The translations under genes were made by a program, and so were the position numbers. Under the pieces are notes generated by a model that made no database searches, was not told the DNA's origin, and saw only the letters and a program-made list of their open reading frames with translations. A stretch of DNA of 64,000 bases from Salvia splendens (taxonomy: Eukaryota; Streptophyta; Magnoliopsida; Lamiales; Lamiaceae): positions 26,963,267 through 27,027,266 of the forward strand of contig NC_056051.1 in NCBI RefSeq assembly GCF_004379255.2. The letters are read 5' to 3'. Positions 21,901 to 34,030 of this stretch are shown here, in pieces. Each line of letters begins with the position of its first letter. The first letter of the stretch is position 1.

Positions 21901-24608
21901 GGTACTTCAATTGAGGGCTGCACATCCGCCACGAAAGTATCCACCACACATTCATTCTCTAGACTTGGTTGATCAATTTGAGCATCCTCACTTTCATCAA
22001 AATCAAAATCAACTTTAATTGTCGAACCAAAGTCTCTTTCCAAGCTCCCCTTATCATAAACGCTTCCTTCTATACTTGCCGAGCAACGCATCTTGTCAAA
22101 GATACACTTGTCGAGGACATCAACTCTAAAGCACGCTTTTGCATCACTAGGATGCTTCATCGCTTTCTCCACATTAATGGTCACTTGCTTACCATTAATT
22201 CTAAACGTGACCGAGTTGTCCTTTGCTCCTAGCAACACGTCCCCTGTGGCAAGAAACGGTCTGCCAAACAGAATTGGCACCTCTTTGTCCTCGGGCATAT
22301 CCAATACTATGAAATCAACGGGGATGACGAACTTGTCTACCTTGACCAAGACATCCTCTACTATTCCAGTGGGCTTCACAATGGAATGATCAGCCAGTTG
22401 TAGAGCAATGTCGATGGGCTCCATTCTGTTCTCCAGTCCAATGGCACGTGCTGTTTTCAATGCCATCAGTGAGATCCCCGATCCTTGATCCAATAGACAT
22501 TTGGTGAAAATTGTGTTGCCTATCTCACAAGGAATCACACAACTTCCCGGATCCCTCTTCTTCATGGGCATCATTCCCGAAATCAATTGTGAGCAATTCA
22601 TGCTCAATGCCACTATTCCCTCGTCTTGAAGTTTCTCCTTGTTTGCCATCATGTCCTTAAAGAACTTGGAGAACTTGGGGAAATTAGTGAAGAGGTCCAC
22701 CAACGATACATCCACATTCACTTTTCGAATCACGTTCATCATCCACTCGAAGCTTTTCTCCTTTGGAGCTCTCTTCTTCCTCTTCGGTGGATATGGTGGA
22801 GGAGGAATGTGATCAGGGAAGTTGAACTTGCTTTTCGGGTCTAATGCCGGACTTGTCATCAGCTGTCCATTTGATCCCATCTCTACTTTCTGCTTTCCCT
22901 TCTTTTCTGCCAAAAACTTCTCACTTAACTCGGCTTCTACACCATTTTCCTTGCTGTCGGATGCAGCCTGTTCTTGACCATGTTGGGCACCCTGCACCAA
23001 CGTGGGACTTCCCTTACATGCCTCGTCCGCCCCTGCGTGCGAGGAATGCAAGCCTAACATCTCATCCGCCCCTGCGTGTGAGATGCCGGAAGTACCTTGG
23101 CCGTCCATTGATGGTGTCGAATCCAACTCACGACCACTTCTCAAGACCACTGCCTTACACTGTTCATTGCCTCTCGGATTAGGTACGGTATTGCTCGGGA
23201 TGGTGTTAGGAATCCTCGTGTGTGATGCCGAGGCAAGCTGCCCTATCTGCGTCTCAAGATTCCTCATTGTCGCATCCATCTGCCCAAACTTTTCCACCGT
23301 CCTTTCCTTGAAATTTTCGTTCTCCTTTTGACTCTTAGTCATGAAAGAGAGAATCTGCCCCAACTGATCCTCGACGGTTGGCTTCTTCTCATAACCCGGC
23401 GGTTGAGTGTTGTTCCTCCATTGATTTCCCGAGTTGTTGCTAGGACCAGCCTGATTCCATCCCGTTTGTTGAGGTCTCCAATTTTGCTGATTGTTGTATT
23501 GGTTGCCTTGATTGAACCCTTGGCGATTGTTGCCAATATAGTTCACATCTTCCACAGGTGGTCCTTGAAGACTTGGGCACTGATCAGTATGATGCCCGCC
23601 TTGGCACAACCCACATCTCATCACCGTCACAGCTTGGGGTTGAGGAGTCAGTTGAAGAGATTTAACTGCCTTTGTCATCGACGACATTTGAGTGCTAATG
23701 TCCGCCAGTTGAGCCTCAATTGCGGTCACTCTTTCCGCATCCTTGGTAGCACCAAATGTATCTCCCGCTCTATCAGCCCCTCGCCTTGGATTGTGCCAAT
23801 TCCGTTGATTGTTGGCCAGCCTTTGAAACAAAGCCCTCACCTCATCGTGAGTTAGATCATCTAGGTTCCCATTCGAACCTGCAGTCACCAATCTCGTGCC
23901 TTCACTGTTGAGTCCCTTGTAGAATTTCAAAAGGTCATGCCCCGGAGCTAGTCCGTGACTTGGGCATTTCCTTATCAATTCCGTGAATCTCTTCCATGCT
24001 TCCGCGAAGGACTCGTCATACTTTTGTCGGAAAGAGGTGATCTCCTCTCTCAACTTCTCAATCTTCATAGGAGAATTGTATTCCAAGAGGAACAACGTCT
24101 TCAACTCTTGGAACGTTGCTATGTTGTAGCCCGGGATAGAGTCATACCAAGCTCTTGCTTTCTCCCTCAGAGAGAATGGGAATAAGACCCTCTTGATTAG
24201 ATTGTGTTCCACATTCGGGGGTCTGTGAGAGTTCGTCAACTCGTAGAAGGCATTGAGGTGGCTCACCGGGTCCTCATCATCCCGTCCATGGAAAAGATTC
24301 CCCCCATTCACCAAACTAATATAGTGAGGTGGAATGTTGATGTTGTTGTTCGCATAAGCAAACTCTCCGGGGTACTCAATTCCCGATCTCAGTGTATCGC
24401 CAAACCTCACAACAGGTGGTGGTATCTCATTGTTATCTGCCATCTCACTTTCTGATTCTGAATCTCTTTCTGTACTCGGGTCGCTGAACAAGTTGCCTCT
24501 GATTGGACTCGGATAGTCCGGGAAGATTTCAGTAGGCGATCCTCTAACTCTTCTTCTTTGATAACAGAGCAACCCAAACGGTGGTGTACCCTGTGATCGC
24601 GTGTGCAT
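18972..24608 (-). CDS. Athila gag-pol polyprotein (intact frame)
   Basis: One open frame of 1878 residues starting [12 protein letters not shown]. Order: a retrotransposon gag domain (about residues 90-250, with [19 protein letters not shown]), a short zinc-knuckle-like [13 protein letters not shown] (about 325-337), a Gln/Asn/Pro-rich linker that contains a repeated HAGADE motif, a protease-like segment [11 protein letters not shown], reverse transcriptase with FMDDFSVFG, RNase H, an HHCC/DDE integrase with [13 protein letters not shown], and a chromatin-tail region ending in ENPKV. This is the layout of the Athila/Tat branch of Gypsy elements. The protease signature has Gln after the Asp, where many aspartic proteases have Thr or Ser. 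The frame has no stops although the element has lost its 3' LTR, which argues for recent activity. Confidence 0.9.
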   Translation of the reverse strand: MHTRSQGTPPFGLLCYQRRRVRGSPTEIFPDYPSPIRGNLFSDPSTERDSESESEMADNNEIPPPVVRFGDTLRSGIEYPGEFAYANNNINIPPHYISLVNGGNLFHGRDDEDPVSHLNAFYELTNSHRPPNVEHNLIKRVLFPFSLREKARAWYDSIPGYNIATFQELKTLFLLEYNSPMKIEKLREEITSFRQKYDESFAEAWKRFTELIRKCPSHGLAPGHDLLKFYKGLNSEGTRLVTAGSNGNLDDLTHDEVRALFQRLANNQRNWHNPRRGADRAGDTFGATKDAERVTAIEAQLADISTQMSSMTKAVKSLQLTPQPQAVTVMRCGLCQGGHHTDQCPSLQGPPVEDVNYIGNNRQGFNQGNQYNNQQNWRPQQTGWNQAGPSNNSGNQWRNNTQPPGYEKKPTVEDQLGQILSFMTKSQKENENFKERTVEKFGQMDATMRNLETQIGQLASASHTRIPNTIPSNTVPNPRGNEQCKAVVLRSGRELDSTPSMDGQGTSGISHAGADEMLGLHSSHAGADEACKGSPTLVQGAQHGQEQAASDSKENGVEAELSEKFLAEKKGKQKVEMGSNGQLMTSPALDPKSKFNFPDHIPPPPYPPKRKKRAPKEKSFEWMMNVIRKVNVDVSLVDLFTNFPKFSKFFKDMMANKEKLQDEGIVALSMNCSQLISGMMPMKKRDPGSCVIPCEIGNTIFTKCLLDQGSGISLMALKTARAIGLENRMEPIDIALQLADHSIVKPTGIVEDVLVKVDKFVIPVDFIVLDMPEDKEVPILFGRPFLATGDVLLGAKDNSVTFRINGKQVTINVEKAMKHPSDAKACFRVDVLDKCIFDKMRCSASIEGSVYDKGSLERDFGSTIKVDFDFDESEDAQIDQPSLENECVVDTFVADVQPSIEVPPKLELKPLPTNLKYAFLGEDESLPVVISAMLNDEEQLKLIELLKSHKKALGWSIADIKGISPAICMHKILMEDGAKPVRERQRRLNPLMQEVVEKEVKKLLKYGMIYPISDSEWVSPVQCVPKKGGITVTVNEKNEVLATRLVNSWRVCMDYRKLNTATRKDHFPLPFLDQLLDRIAGYSHYCFLDGYSGYNQIAIAPEDQEKTTFTCPIGTYAFRRMPFGLCNAPATFQRCMMAIFSDMNEDIMEIFMDDFSVFGSSFDFCLENLRRVLQRCEESNLVLNWEKCQFMVKEGIVLGHKVSELGLEMDKAKIDVISKLPPPTNVKGIRSFLGHAGFYRRFIKDFSKIAKPLCNLLEKDAKFVFDGKCLEAFELLKKKLVEAPIIITPDWSKPFELMCDASDYAVGAVLGQRRDKVLHAVYYASKVLNEAQLNYTTTEKEMLAVMYAFEKFRAYLLGTKVVVFTDHSAIKYLMNKKDAKPRLVRWILLLQEFDVEIKDKKGTENLVADHLSRLEGLEETEDERKKRINEKFPDEQVLQVEARETYVPWFANLANYLVTGIIPEGLSSNQKKKFLSDTRTYVWEDPFLFRICSDGVIRRCVGEHEHLQILSACHDSLYGGHFGARRTAFKVLQSGFFWPSIFKDAKAYVERCDSCQRAGNISWRNEMPMNNIHEVELFDVWGIDFMGPFPKSNGQQYILVAVDYVSKWVEAVASATNDAKVVLKFIKNHIFNRFGTPRAIISDGGTHFCNKLFENLLGKYGVQHKVVTPYHPQTSGQVEVSNREIKRVLEKVVRPSRKDWAQKLDDALWAYRTAYKTPIGTSPYKLVFGKACHLPVELEHKAFWALQKLNLDYDAAAEKRMCDMNEMDEFRLHAYESIDLYKERAKRVHDAAIKPRQFHEGQLVLLYNSRLRLFPGKLKSRWWGPYVVHKVYPYGAVDVRDQKNGSIWKVNGQRLKAYVGVESGTETEEVVTLENPKV

Positions 24609-24949
24609 TCACTTTTTTATTTTTATTTTTTTATTTTTACCTACACAACAGAAAATACACCAAGCACAAGCATAAAATATTTCCTAATTACCGAAAGCGA
24701 GACCTCTCGACAACTTCGGGGTAAGTCCTATAAAACGTGTGTGCTAGTGTGCAAACAAAACTACCTAAAACTAAACTAAGAGTTAGGTAAAAATTACCTA
24801 AAATAATACACTCCTTCGTCTTCAAGTCCGGACGTGGTAGATGGCTATCACACCGTAGAACACGAACAATGTACCTAAAAAACTCAAAAAGAAAAATCAA
24901 ACAAAACGAAATAAAAACTAAAACACTTAAGCATAAACAAGCTATTGCC

Positions 24950-24967
24950 TCCCCGGCAACGGCGCCA
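24950..24967 (-). other. Athila primer binding site
   Basis: On the minus strand this reads TGGCGCCGTTGCCGGGGA, the complement of the 3' end of tRNA-Asp, a usual primer for plant Gypsy elements. It lies about 5 bp from the end of the LTR at 24973 and upstream of gag, exactly where expected. Confidence 0.9.
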
Positions 24968-24972
24968 AAACT

Positions 24973-26360
24973 TGATGTGATATTTTAGAGTTCTTAATCA
25001 ATGTATAAAGATTATCAAGTTCAATTATTTTAACTCTAATAATACTACACTACTGCAAGAATACAGTATCGTAGTAGTATTTCAAGTGTCGATCCACAGG
25101 GAGGCGAGATTGCTTGCGCTTAATAAGACTACACAAAGCATAAAAATATTTTGTTTTGATTTTGAGATGGTTAACTAATTTAAACTACTGAAACGAGATT
25201 TTTAATACGAGAAAGACAAGTCACTCCAAGTTGCTCACTAAGCTTGCGTTGTTTTACACCATTTACAACGAAACATACGACGGGATTATAATTATCAACC
25301 TAATCGCGTGCACTGAACATGTCTACGACGTATAGTTCACAGTCAGCTGAACACTTGTTCCATGAACCAACTTTCAACGACATTTAATTCCTGCGGATGC
25401 GCGAGAATAAATGTCGTCTACTATAATCACTTACCTAATCCACTATCAATTTATCCCCTGAACAGTTCTAAATCGAAAGCATACCAACAAACGATCAATC
25501 CTAAGCTATGTTAAAGAGACTATAGTTAAGATTTAACAACACTACATCATTAGCCAAAAACGTAGCATTTTAATTATCAAACACATTGTTGGTATCAAAC
25601 ATATGATTCAAGGTGTTAAAACAAATACACAAGCCTAGATTACAACTCGGAGCAACAAAGAGAGCCTAGCCTATACACATGGTAGAATGTAGAAATAAAA
25701 CCATAGGTGTGATGCTCTCGTCGAGTGGAGTTGGGATATGGAGACGGATCGTCGGAATGTTGGACGGAATTTCTTCCTCTTCTTCTGCCAACTTTCTTTC
25801 TCCCTTTTCTTTTCACAAATTGTCTGTGTCAAAAAACGTCACCATCCACTTCTTGATTTACTCAATTTGTTTGAATGGCAAATGCTCCAGATCTGTCTCG
25901 TCACCTTTTTTCTCTCCCTCCTTCTTTTCTCCTTTCTTCTGCCAACTTTCTTTTCTTCTTTCCCTACGTCACTATTCACCTGCCAACCGCCCACAAAAAC
26001 TGCATTATTGCGGTTGAAATTAATCAACCCGGCCGGGTGGAATTAATTGGCATAAAATTCACCCGGCCGGGTGGCCAATTTTGACAGTTTCCTGGAATTT
26101 TCGTATTTTGAACATCATACCCGGCCGGGTAGAATTATTAGGCATAAAATATACCCGGCCGGGTGCCTCATTTTGAGCACTTTCTGCCCGGTCTGTCAAC
26201 TTGGAAATTTTGCACAACTTTTTCACCATCCGAGCTTCATTCCTTGTTTCTTTTCACCATTCATTCCTTTTCCTACACATAAAACATACTTTTGCAAGCA
26301 TTAAACTATATAAATCATGTAAAGTTAGGGGAATAAAAATGTACAATTTGATTCACATCA
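24973..26360 (-). repeat. Athila 5' LTR (only copy in the window)
   Basis: 1388 bp with TGATGTGA/TCACATCA short inverted ends. It has a long AT-rich R/U5 part next to the primer site. The U3-end part (about 25990-26180) carries four copies of the palindrome ACCCGGCCGGGT. Several short open frames on the plus strand (25679-26422) are by-products. Confidence 0.9.
26027..26164. promoter_or_regulatory. Four spaced GC palindromes in the LTR
   Basis: The 12-bp perfect palindrome ACCCGGCCGGGT occurs at 26027, 26061, 26119 and 26153. Spacing is 34, 58 and 34 bp, so the array is two copies of a 92-bp unit, each with a pair of palindromes around GGCATAAAAT. In element orientation it lies near the start of U3, where transcription-factor sites are expected. 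Function is inferred from position and repetition only. Confidence 0.6.
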
Positions 26361-27537
26361 ATAATCTGTACGCAGCCCCGAAGAATATCAGCAATGACTG
26401 TCGCAGAAAGAGTTTATGCTGAGCGGGGAGAGCGTCTTGGTGAATCAGTAGGCTTGCTATCTGTTTCTTCTTAATTTAATTCTAGTTTCAGTTTAAGTGG
26501 TGTATCTACCTTCTGAGTTAAGTCACTTCTGAATGGATAATTTCCAGTTGTCACAGTTTCTTTTCTTTTAGTTTCTTTATTTAAATAATAATTTATGATT
26601 TTCATGATAGATTGGATATAAAGTGCGATTAGAGGGAATGAAAGGCAAGAATACACATTTGCTTTTCTGTACCACTGGAATTTTGCTCCGAAGGCTCTTG
26701 AGCGATAGAAACCTAGATGGTGTAACACATATTTTTGTTGATGAAATTCATGAGCGAGGCATGAATGAAGGTGCGCCCTTATATGTACACAAATTTGATC
26801 ATCTGTTTTATTACAGCTTATAAGTGTTATATTCCCGACATGCTGCTCCATTTTCCAGATTTCTTGTTGATTGTCTTAAAGGATCTTCTTCCACGACGAC
26901 GGGATTTGAGATTAATCTTGATGAGTGCCACTCTGAGTGCTGATCTATTTTCTAATTATTTCGGTGGAGCACCTATGATTCATATTCCTGTAAGTTCAAA
27001 TAGGAGTTGCCTAAAACTTATGAATTTGCGGTGTTAGATCCTGCAATAGAGTCTTGTTTGGTACTTGGCCATGTCTTTGGATAGGAAATCAGTTTTTGGG
27101 TTTAGTATTGGACTTAATCTGCAACGGTCGTGACGGATGTTTGTGTTTATGCATTAAATACCCTTTGAAGAGCAAGTTTTATATGGGTGCACGGCTTCAC
27201 TTATCCCGTGAGAGTCTGTTTTCTGGAAGATATACTGGAAATGACGGGATATAAGATAAGCTTCGGAAGACACAAAGACAACTTGCACCACAGAACTATA
27301 GCGCTAGAGAGTACAACAGTCGTTATGGTACTGGATACCGGACATTGTTGGGTTCAACCTCTTAAAGGCTGTACATAACTTGCAACGAACGAACGCCTTG
27401 GGGCTGTGTTGGTATTTATGACCGGGTGGGAGGATATTAGTTGTTTGAGGAATCAAATAAAATCTCACCCTCTCTTAGGTGATCCGAATAGGGCCATGCT
27501 GCTTACATGCCATGGCTCAATGGAAACTTCTGAACAG
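26361..27537 (+). pseudogene. DExH-box helicase pseudogene, second part (duplicate plus extra exon sequence)
   Basis: Bases 26361-27336 repeat 12708-18606 without the Copia, at identical length (976 bp) and with about eight substitutions. Beyond 27336 the sequence continues into helicase material not in the first part, with the frame reading AVLVFMTGWEDISCL and ending LLTCHGSMETSEQ before a GT donor at 27538. Damage: it starts inside the Walker A exon; the acceptor before GFTYPV has changed from CAG to CAC at 27192; codons are missing after TGYK and around 27337-27400 with several frame changes; no further exon follows. A Ser-to-Tyr change (TCT to TAT) also distinguishes it. It cannot make a helicase. 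Confidence 0.85.
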
Positions 27538-28299
27538 GTAAATGGTTTTTGGATTACATTAACCCTCTTTCTTTTACTTTTTCTTTCATTGCTTGAGTCT
27601 TATATTTTCATTAGCCTTCTTGAGTGACTATGGAAAAAAGAGAATATAAAGTTCTAAGGTAATCTGTTCAGGGTTAGGGTTGAACTTTTATAACTCGAAA
27701 AAACATAACCCGAATGGCCCGATTGACATCCCTAGGAGCAAGATCAGTAGAGAGGTGTTTGGTTTGAGCAATTCGACATGTCTAATAAAATAAATTAACT
27801 CAAATAATTATTCGATTTGTATGATAAAGTTTGTAACTGAAATATGATCAATACTAAGTCGATGTAAGGCAAGAGACGTTAATTTCAATGTAATGTAATA
27901 CGATACTACTACAACCAATACGGACAAGTGATCGTTAAAGCTCGGAAATTGGTCAGTACTCTCTTACTAAAGCCCGACTTTGCCCGAGCACGACAAGTAT
28001 GGCTGCGCCAACGCCATCCACCGCAGCCGTTTCAATATCATATATATCCAAAACAAAAAAGGGTGGTGTAGTTAATCAAGAATCAAGAAATAAAAATAAA
28101 TAAGCCATTGCATATATTTCTTACTTGTATTGTGGAGTAATATTTTTTTCACGTATTGTATACACAGTTTACAGCCTATGTGCAGACTATATAAAGATTG
28201 GAAAAATGGATTGAGCAGCATACACAAACGTGATAAATTATAAAAAAAACATATACCAAAAAATATGAACAAGAAAATAAATTGATCACATATAAATAT
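27538..28299. other. Intergenic spacer
   Basis: No gene is seen. The sequence is AT-rich, with a GGTTAGGGTTGAAC...CCCGAATGGCCCGATTGACATCC patch (about 27670-27735) that resembles decayed LTR sequence. The 3' UTR of the flippase gene should lie just below 28300. Confidence 0.4.
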
Positions 28300-31200
28300 C
28301 TAAGTAGTGGCAGTTCTCTGTGGAAGATCAAAAATGGGATTCATCTCTGTTTCTGCATCTCCTTGCAAATATCCAAATTTCTCAGCTACTCTGGCAATCT
28401 GAATATCGTCTGGCTTAAAATGCTGTACAAACACTTTCACAACGAAACGAGGAACCAGTCCTGATACCACGATGCCAAGCAAGCACACCCAGAATAGCTT
28501 CGTCTTCGCGATCATGAAGAAGGCCCTGCATAAATATTCGTATACAGATCAGTTCTACCTCCTTTCAAGAGATTTAATGCATTCATGCAACCGCGTTAAC
28601 TTAGAAAGTTCATACATTGCAGAAAGTTCCTATTTTGGCTTGTGGCCAAGAATCACATGTGAGACAGTTCATATGTTAATATCTCAACAAAAACTCCATA
28701 CATTTGTAAAAAGTTCCTATTTTGGCTCGCGGCCAAGAATCCGATGTCGAAAATCTAAATCAGTTCGCCATACTCTCGAATGGAATACACCATGAATGAG
28801 GTCAAAACTACAAGAATTTTGTATTGGTTTGACCTTTTTTTGTATATGTGAGGTGAGCTCATTCAACTTTCCAAAACCGGATCCTAGGTCGCGGGAAAAA
28901 CTGAAACCTTCAGCAAAGTTCGAGATTTTCGAAAAATTAAACAAAAGTCCAGATCATTATTGGAAAAAGGGTATAAAGTTCAAGTCATAAACCATACTTA
29001 ACCCAATAGCTTATGATGCATTAAGCTATAAAATTCCAGTCATATTTTCCCATTTTGGGTCGTCTATGAAAATTATCCACCATTTTTCGTAATTTCCAAC
29101 TACTTTTTTTCTCGATCTATTTCCCATTTACCAATTTTCATTAAAACGTATCGTCCACCACCAAGACTATTGACTATTGATAGTGGATGGAGGGAGTAGT
29201 TTTCAAACAAGCCGAACATTGGTTTTTAAGACATGCAATGTGTGTAATAAGTTTTGATCATGAATATAACAAGTAGGTAGAGAAGATTTACCAGTAACCA
29301 GGCAGGAAGGGCAAGGCATCGATGACCATGACGCAGATGAAAGTCGCGAGTATAGATCCCCAGACAGCAATGTGAGTGATCGTGTACCATCTGATCACGT
29401 CCATGGCCAGATGTACATTAACCAGAATCACGACTGCGAGTATCCAAAGGTCTCCCAAGGCGGAAATACCAACGGTGCTATCCCAGTAAGCAATGAGAGG
29501 TATGAAGAAAACAGCTATGCTTTGCCACAATGTGTCTAATATTGTGAACCAGAATAAGTTCCCGTTGTAGCTCTCTCCCCTCTGTCCAGCCCCGTAGAGT
29601 TGGGGATACTTGAGGAGAGTGCTTCTACCTAAGTCCTTGTCGAGAACTCCCACGACTATTGTAGGCAACGACGTGTATATTACTGTATACAGCACAGAGC
29701 TCCAATCGGTGATTGCAGTTGTCAGGGTGAATCCAGTGAAGAGAGCATACCTGCAGAGAAACACGAACTATCAGCGAAAAGCCTAAATTCGTGGCTCGTG
29801 TTAAGGTTCAAAAGGTGTAGCTTTTTTTCACTTACCAGAACAAAACAAAAACAAGAACTACATTCCTATAGAAATTGTACAGTATCATGTAGCTGATCCG
29901 CTGATAATTCCAGTGTCCGTGTATTAACAATAGTGGGACCAGAAATCTGAACTGTCCCATCGAGAAATCTGAAGCCATGACGGCTTGCCTTCCCTCTTGG
30001 CCGCTGATTCCAATGCCCACATCAGCCTTTTGAATCATGGAAACATCATTCGCTCCTGTGAGAGTCAAAAGCTTAGTTTCATTTGATCGATAACAAGATT
30101 ATGTCATTTGTTTCTTTCTTACACGGGTATAAAGATGCTTACCATCACCAATGGCGAGCGTCATGTCGTCTGTTCTATTCTTTATAAGGGCTACTATACC
30201 AGCTTTCTGCAGAGGAGCCACACGGCAACACAATACTGCAGTACATTTGCTAGATAACTCGAAAAGCTGCAAAAAAGATCAAATATGGAAATTAAATAAC
30301 CTTTATGTATGATCATATAATATGAGAATGGACGCTTCTCGTCTCCATGTGAAAGTTACCTTTTCCTCGAGTTCAGTCTCTAAAATGTACACAAGGCTTG
30401 TTCCATCGATAATTAAGGCAAGTTGATTAGTTCCAGCTCCATTGCCGGAGTCATTGGAATTGGAGACATCCGAGAGCTTCTTGTAGAGTTGCAAAGCATC
30501 ATCCAAGCTCTTCCTACACGAGTCAGATTTGTTGTTTATCACTATCTGTGTCATCTGACTCGTCAGTAGCTTGGACGAGTAGCCAATCGAGATGGCTGTT
30601 TCTTGCTTGTCACCGGTTAGAACCCAGACCTTGATACCGGCAGTTCTTAAAGACTCAATTGCTTCTGGCACGCCCTGCTGCAGTTTATCCTCGATCCCAG
30701 ATGCACCTAATAGTCTAAGATTGTTCTCCACGTTGCTGGCGACTTTACGAAGTAAATTTGCTCTGCCCATCAAGGCTGTGCTTGCTGAATCATAAGACGA
30801 CTGCCATTGCTCGAATTCAGATGTGCTCATCTCCCGCATCCCAATGACAAGTGTTCGCAAACCCTTTGATGAGTAAGCATGAAGATGACTCTCAGTCGCT
30901 TTTACCATGTTCAAGTTCAAGGACTTATCTATCACTTGGAACATTGTTGTGTCAGCTCCTTTTACGAAAACCTTCACTGTCTGATCCGGGCATCCTATGA
31001 TAACTGACATCCTCTTCCGGTCACTATCAAACTCGTGCAAACCCAAGACGTTGAACCTGTGCTGCCAATAAGGATATCATATGAAGGTAAATACCAACAG
31101 GACCAATTTTTCAATTGACAGAAATGAAAACGGAAAACGGAAAACGAAAAGCGAAAAACATCACAGATTAAAGTTGCTATTTAGCTAACAGTAACTCGAG

Positions 31201-33439
31201 ACCCTGAAAATATATAAACCAAAAGCTTTCGATCTATATTTCAAATTGAGGTCCTTTTCATTTATATGAGCAGATACATACTAACAATCCTCAGCCCTCA
31301 TTTTGTTTCAATATTTGATAATATAAAAGGTTTCCTACGTACGAATAATATCCGACTGAAAGACGGTATCATGGACCATAATCAAAAGAAGTGAGTTCAG
31401 AAATCCACTCTATGTTACCTTTGCCTTTCGCCTTGGATGTCAATTACTATGTGGCCAGAAGAGCGTTCAACGAGCATAAATCCATATGAGGCAGCAGCGT
31501 AGACCAATGCTTGTTCATCAGGAGACTCCCCCTGATATTCTATCAATTTCACAGCAGGATCGGATGTCTCAACAGTAAGAGGCACAATGGTGTTGCAAGC
31601 AGCCAATGCCACGAGGAAATCGCAAAGATGTTTGCCTTCGTCGGTATGTTTCATTTTTGACAAGTGGAGAAGGTCTTGATCAATTTTCACCATCATCTTT
31701 GGCCTCAAAACCATTCCGTCAACTGGCACCAAATAAGAAAGAAAATAAAAGAAGGTGAGCATGAAAACAGTAAGTTATTGATGCAACAGAAGTCTCAGTA
31801 TACCTTGAGCTGAGTATCCTGTTTCAGTATCGATTGCCTTCCCGTTGTCGTAGTCTACTCCTCCAATGCTTGCACACTGAAATTCCATCTTGTTCTCAGT
31901 CAGAGTGCCGGTTTTGTCAGAGAAAACATATTTTATCTGCCCCAAATCTTCATTTATGTTCAATGCCCTGCACTGGAATCTCGAATTGGTGGATTTGTCG
32001 AACATCCTGTCATCTCGGATCATAAAATATGCCTGGCCAATACGAACAAGCTCCACGGATATGTACAACGATATGGGAATCATGACTTGGAAAACAATCA
32101 CAGACATGAGGAACACAAAGAATATCTCCATTCCCCAACCATAATATTCATATTTCTCAACTTCAGGCTCCGAGTAGTCATATTTCCTGTAAAACTGCAT
32201 CAGATACAACTCCTTCCTGTGTTGTCTCAACCAAACACCGTGAGAAATGGAGACCACAGTGCATAACGCCACAAGAAAAAGCGACAGGATGATGATCTCC
32301 TTGTTCATGTGCTTCTCAAGACGGCTTCGCTTGGACGGAGCTCCTGCGTTGTTAAGCATCGCCTTCGTCTCCTTCCCAGCATAAACCACAACACCAATCA
32401 CCCAATCCGTGTTCTTCAGCTCACAACCGCGTAAGATTATATTGGACGGCCCAAGAGAAATACTCTTTCCATCAATTTCCATATTTGCCTGAAAACCATA
32501 TATATTCCTATTCGGTTTCTCACACTTGATAAGCATCCCACCTATCTCCCCCCACAACGAGGCTTTCGCCTGAGTCTCCTGCTTTGCATACCGCGTCTTC
32601 AAATTCGACTCCCCATCCAAATTCGTCGTCTGCACGTAAGACACGCCAGTAGCATCGCTAGTCGAGAGCAACACCATGTCACAAGGGAGAGTCTGATTCC
32701 CAGAGATCTTAACAACCTCCCCAACACAAATGTCCTTCCATTTCTTATCCCCAAACTCTCCATTCACCAACACTGACGCCACCCGGTTATTCTCTATCCT
32801 ATCCGACCTATGGCGCCTGAAGTCCTCATACGCATCCTTAACTGCCGTTACAAACAGCACCAACGCCAAAGGCAGAATGGAAGCTCCCCGGCCAAAAACA
32901 GCCAGCTGGGGAAGCTGGTTGAGAATGGCAATCACAAGAAAGTATATGTAAGCTATCCTATGAAACTGCTCAAACAAATTCCTAGGCAAGAAGGTGAGGA
33001 AACTGTATTTCGAAGTCCTGATCGAATTCCCAGCAAACCTAAACCTCTTCTCATTAGTCCTCAAAGGATCATTCACATACACTAATCTAGCATCATCATC
33101 TTTAATCTCCTTATAAGATGAACCAAACCCCCCAGAGCTAGCCCCCCTGGAGCCATGCCTAACCGGGTTCGAACCCGAGCTATCATACCTAATAACAGGA
33201 TTCACAATCACATCATTCCCCTCTCTAAAGCTCACCTCCTTAATTGAATAACTGCTAGAGGAAGGGCTCCTCACAAAATCAACACTCATTTCAATCTGGG
33301 ATTGGGAATAAAGCTTAGAAGAAACAGGAATTGAAGCATCAATAGAAGCATTCACAGGAGTGTAAGGGAGCTCTTCTTTACCCGGTGTTCTTGGAGAGGG
33401 ATTCAGCAAAGGCCGCTGCTGGTGTGAGCCCTTCATCAT
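28300..33439 (-). CDS. ALA1: P4-ATPase, phospholipid flippase of the ALA1 type
   Basis: Seven exons: 33439..31804, 31722..31419, 31056..30360, 30266..30143, 30055..29836, 29750..29292, 28525..28300; phases agree at every junction, giving 1221 residues (Arabidopsis ALA1 is a little under 1200). It moves phospholipids from the outer to the inner leaflet using ATP, with an ALIS/CDC50 partner. Visible motifs: N-terminal flippase entry ([21 protein letters not shown]), [15 protein letters not shown] (dephosphorylation loop), phosphorylated Asp in [13 protein letters not shown] (about residue 508), [30 protein letters not shown], and [22 protein letters not shown]. Hydrophobic segments follow to the C-terminus. 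The 115-residue N-terminal extension, rich in Ser and Pro, is longer than usual and probably disordered. The frame is clean throughout, so the gene is likely functional. Confidence 0.95.
28526..29291. repeat. Last intron of the flippase gene with a repeated motif and MITE end
   Basis: The segment GTTCCTATTTTGGCT followed by GGCCAAGAATC occurs at about 28625 and again at about 28710, a partial tandem duplication of some 85 bp. Near 29185 a GTGGATGGAGGGAGTA end marks an old Stowaway-type element. Open frames here are intronic. Confidence 0.6.
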
Positions 33440-34030
33440 CTCAGATTCTCAGCATCCTTCAAAGCTTGCAAATTCCCAAATTCAAGAAAACCGAAATTCA
33501 AGAAATCAGCTTCACAATCTAGAAAATGGGAGAAGGGCAGTAGAAAAGAATGGATTTTTATGGAAGAATGGAGAAATAGGGAGCGAGAAGATATGGGGAT
33601 GATTAAGATAAAGCTAAAAGCTATAGCATTGATTGAAAATGGGGGCAGTGAAATAAACTTGTTACGACAAAGAAAGCAGCAGTTGCAATATTAGATTTTT
33701 CAACAGGACGGTGTGATTGAAAACCAAGGCATTTATATGTGTGGAAAAGGTTCAAAAGTCAAACACAATAATATAAAAGAAAAAAAAATGAAGTGAAAGA
33801 AGCAGAGCGGAAATTGGTGGAGAGGTGGCAGTTGTTGAATTGAAGAATCTTGATAATAAGCTAAAATGGAATATCAAAATGGAAAATTTGAGTTTATTTA
33901 GTTTGGGAATTGACGACGGCTAAGAAAGTCGTTGTTGAAGGAATCTTCATCTGTTGTTTTTTGAATGGAATATGTCTGCTCGGCTTGGAATGCTTCTAGA
34001 AGCTGCAAATATATTAATGAAAACATGCTG
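33440..34030 (-). promoter_or_regulatory. 5' flank and leader of the flippase gene
   Basis: Just upstream of the ATG at 33439 (minus strand) lies a leader without upstream genes. The sequence then becomes AT-rich. No defined cis element could be assigned with confidence. Confidence 0.35.

Larger units (their letters stand above)
18607..26360 (-). mobile_element. Athila-type Ty3/Gypsy element with only one LTR
   Basis: The right border is clean: a 1388-bp LTR with TGATGTGA...TCACATCA ends stops at 26360, next to helicase sequence. The helicase sequence resumes with ATAAT, the expected 5-bp target site, which is present once in the first helicase copy at 12708-12712. Inside are a tRNA-Asp-type primer binding site, an intact gag-pol, and a pol-distal untranslated stretch. 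The left border at 18606/18607 has no LTR, polypurine tract or target duplication. The element is broken off about 365 bp beyond the end of pol, so it lacks its 3' LTR and any env-like frame, and it can no longer transpose by itself. Confidence 0.9.
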
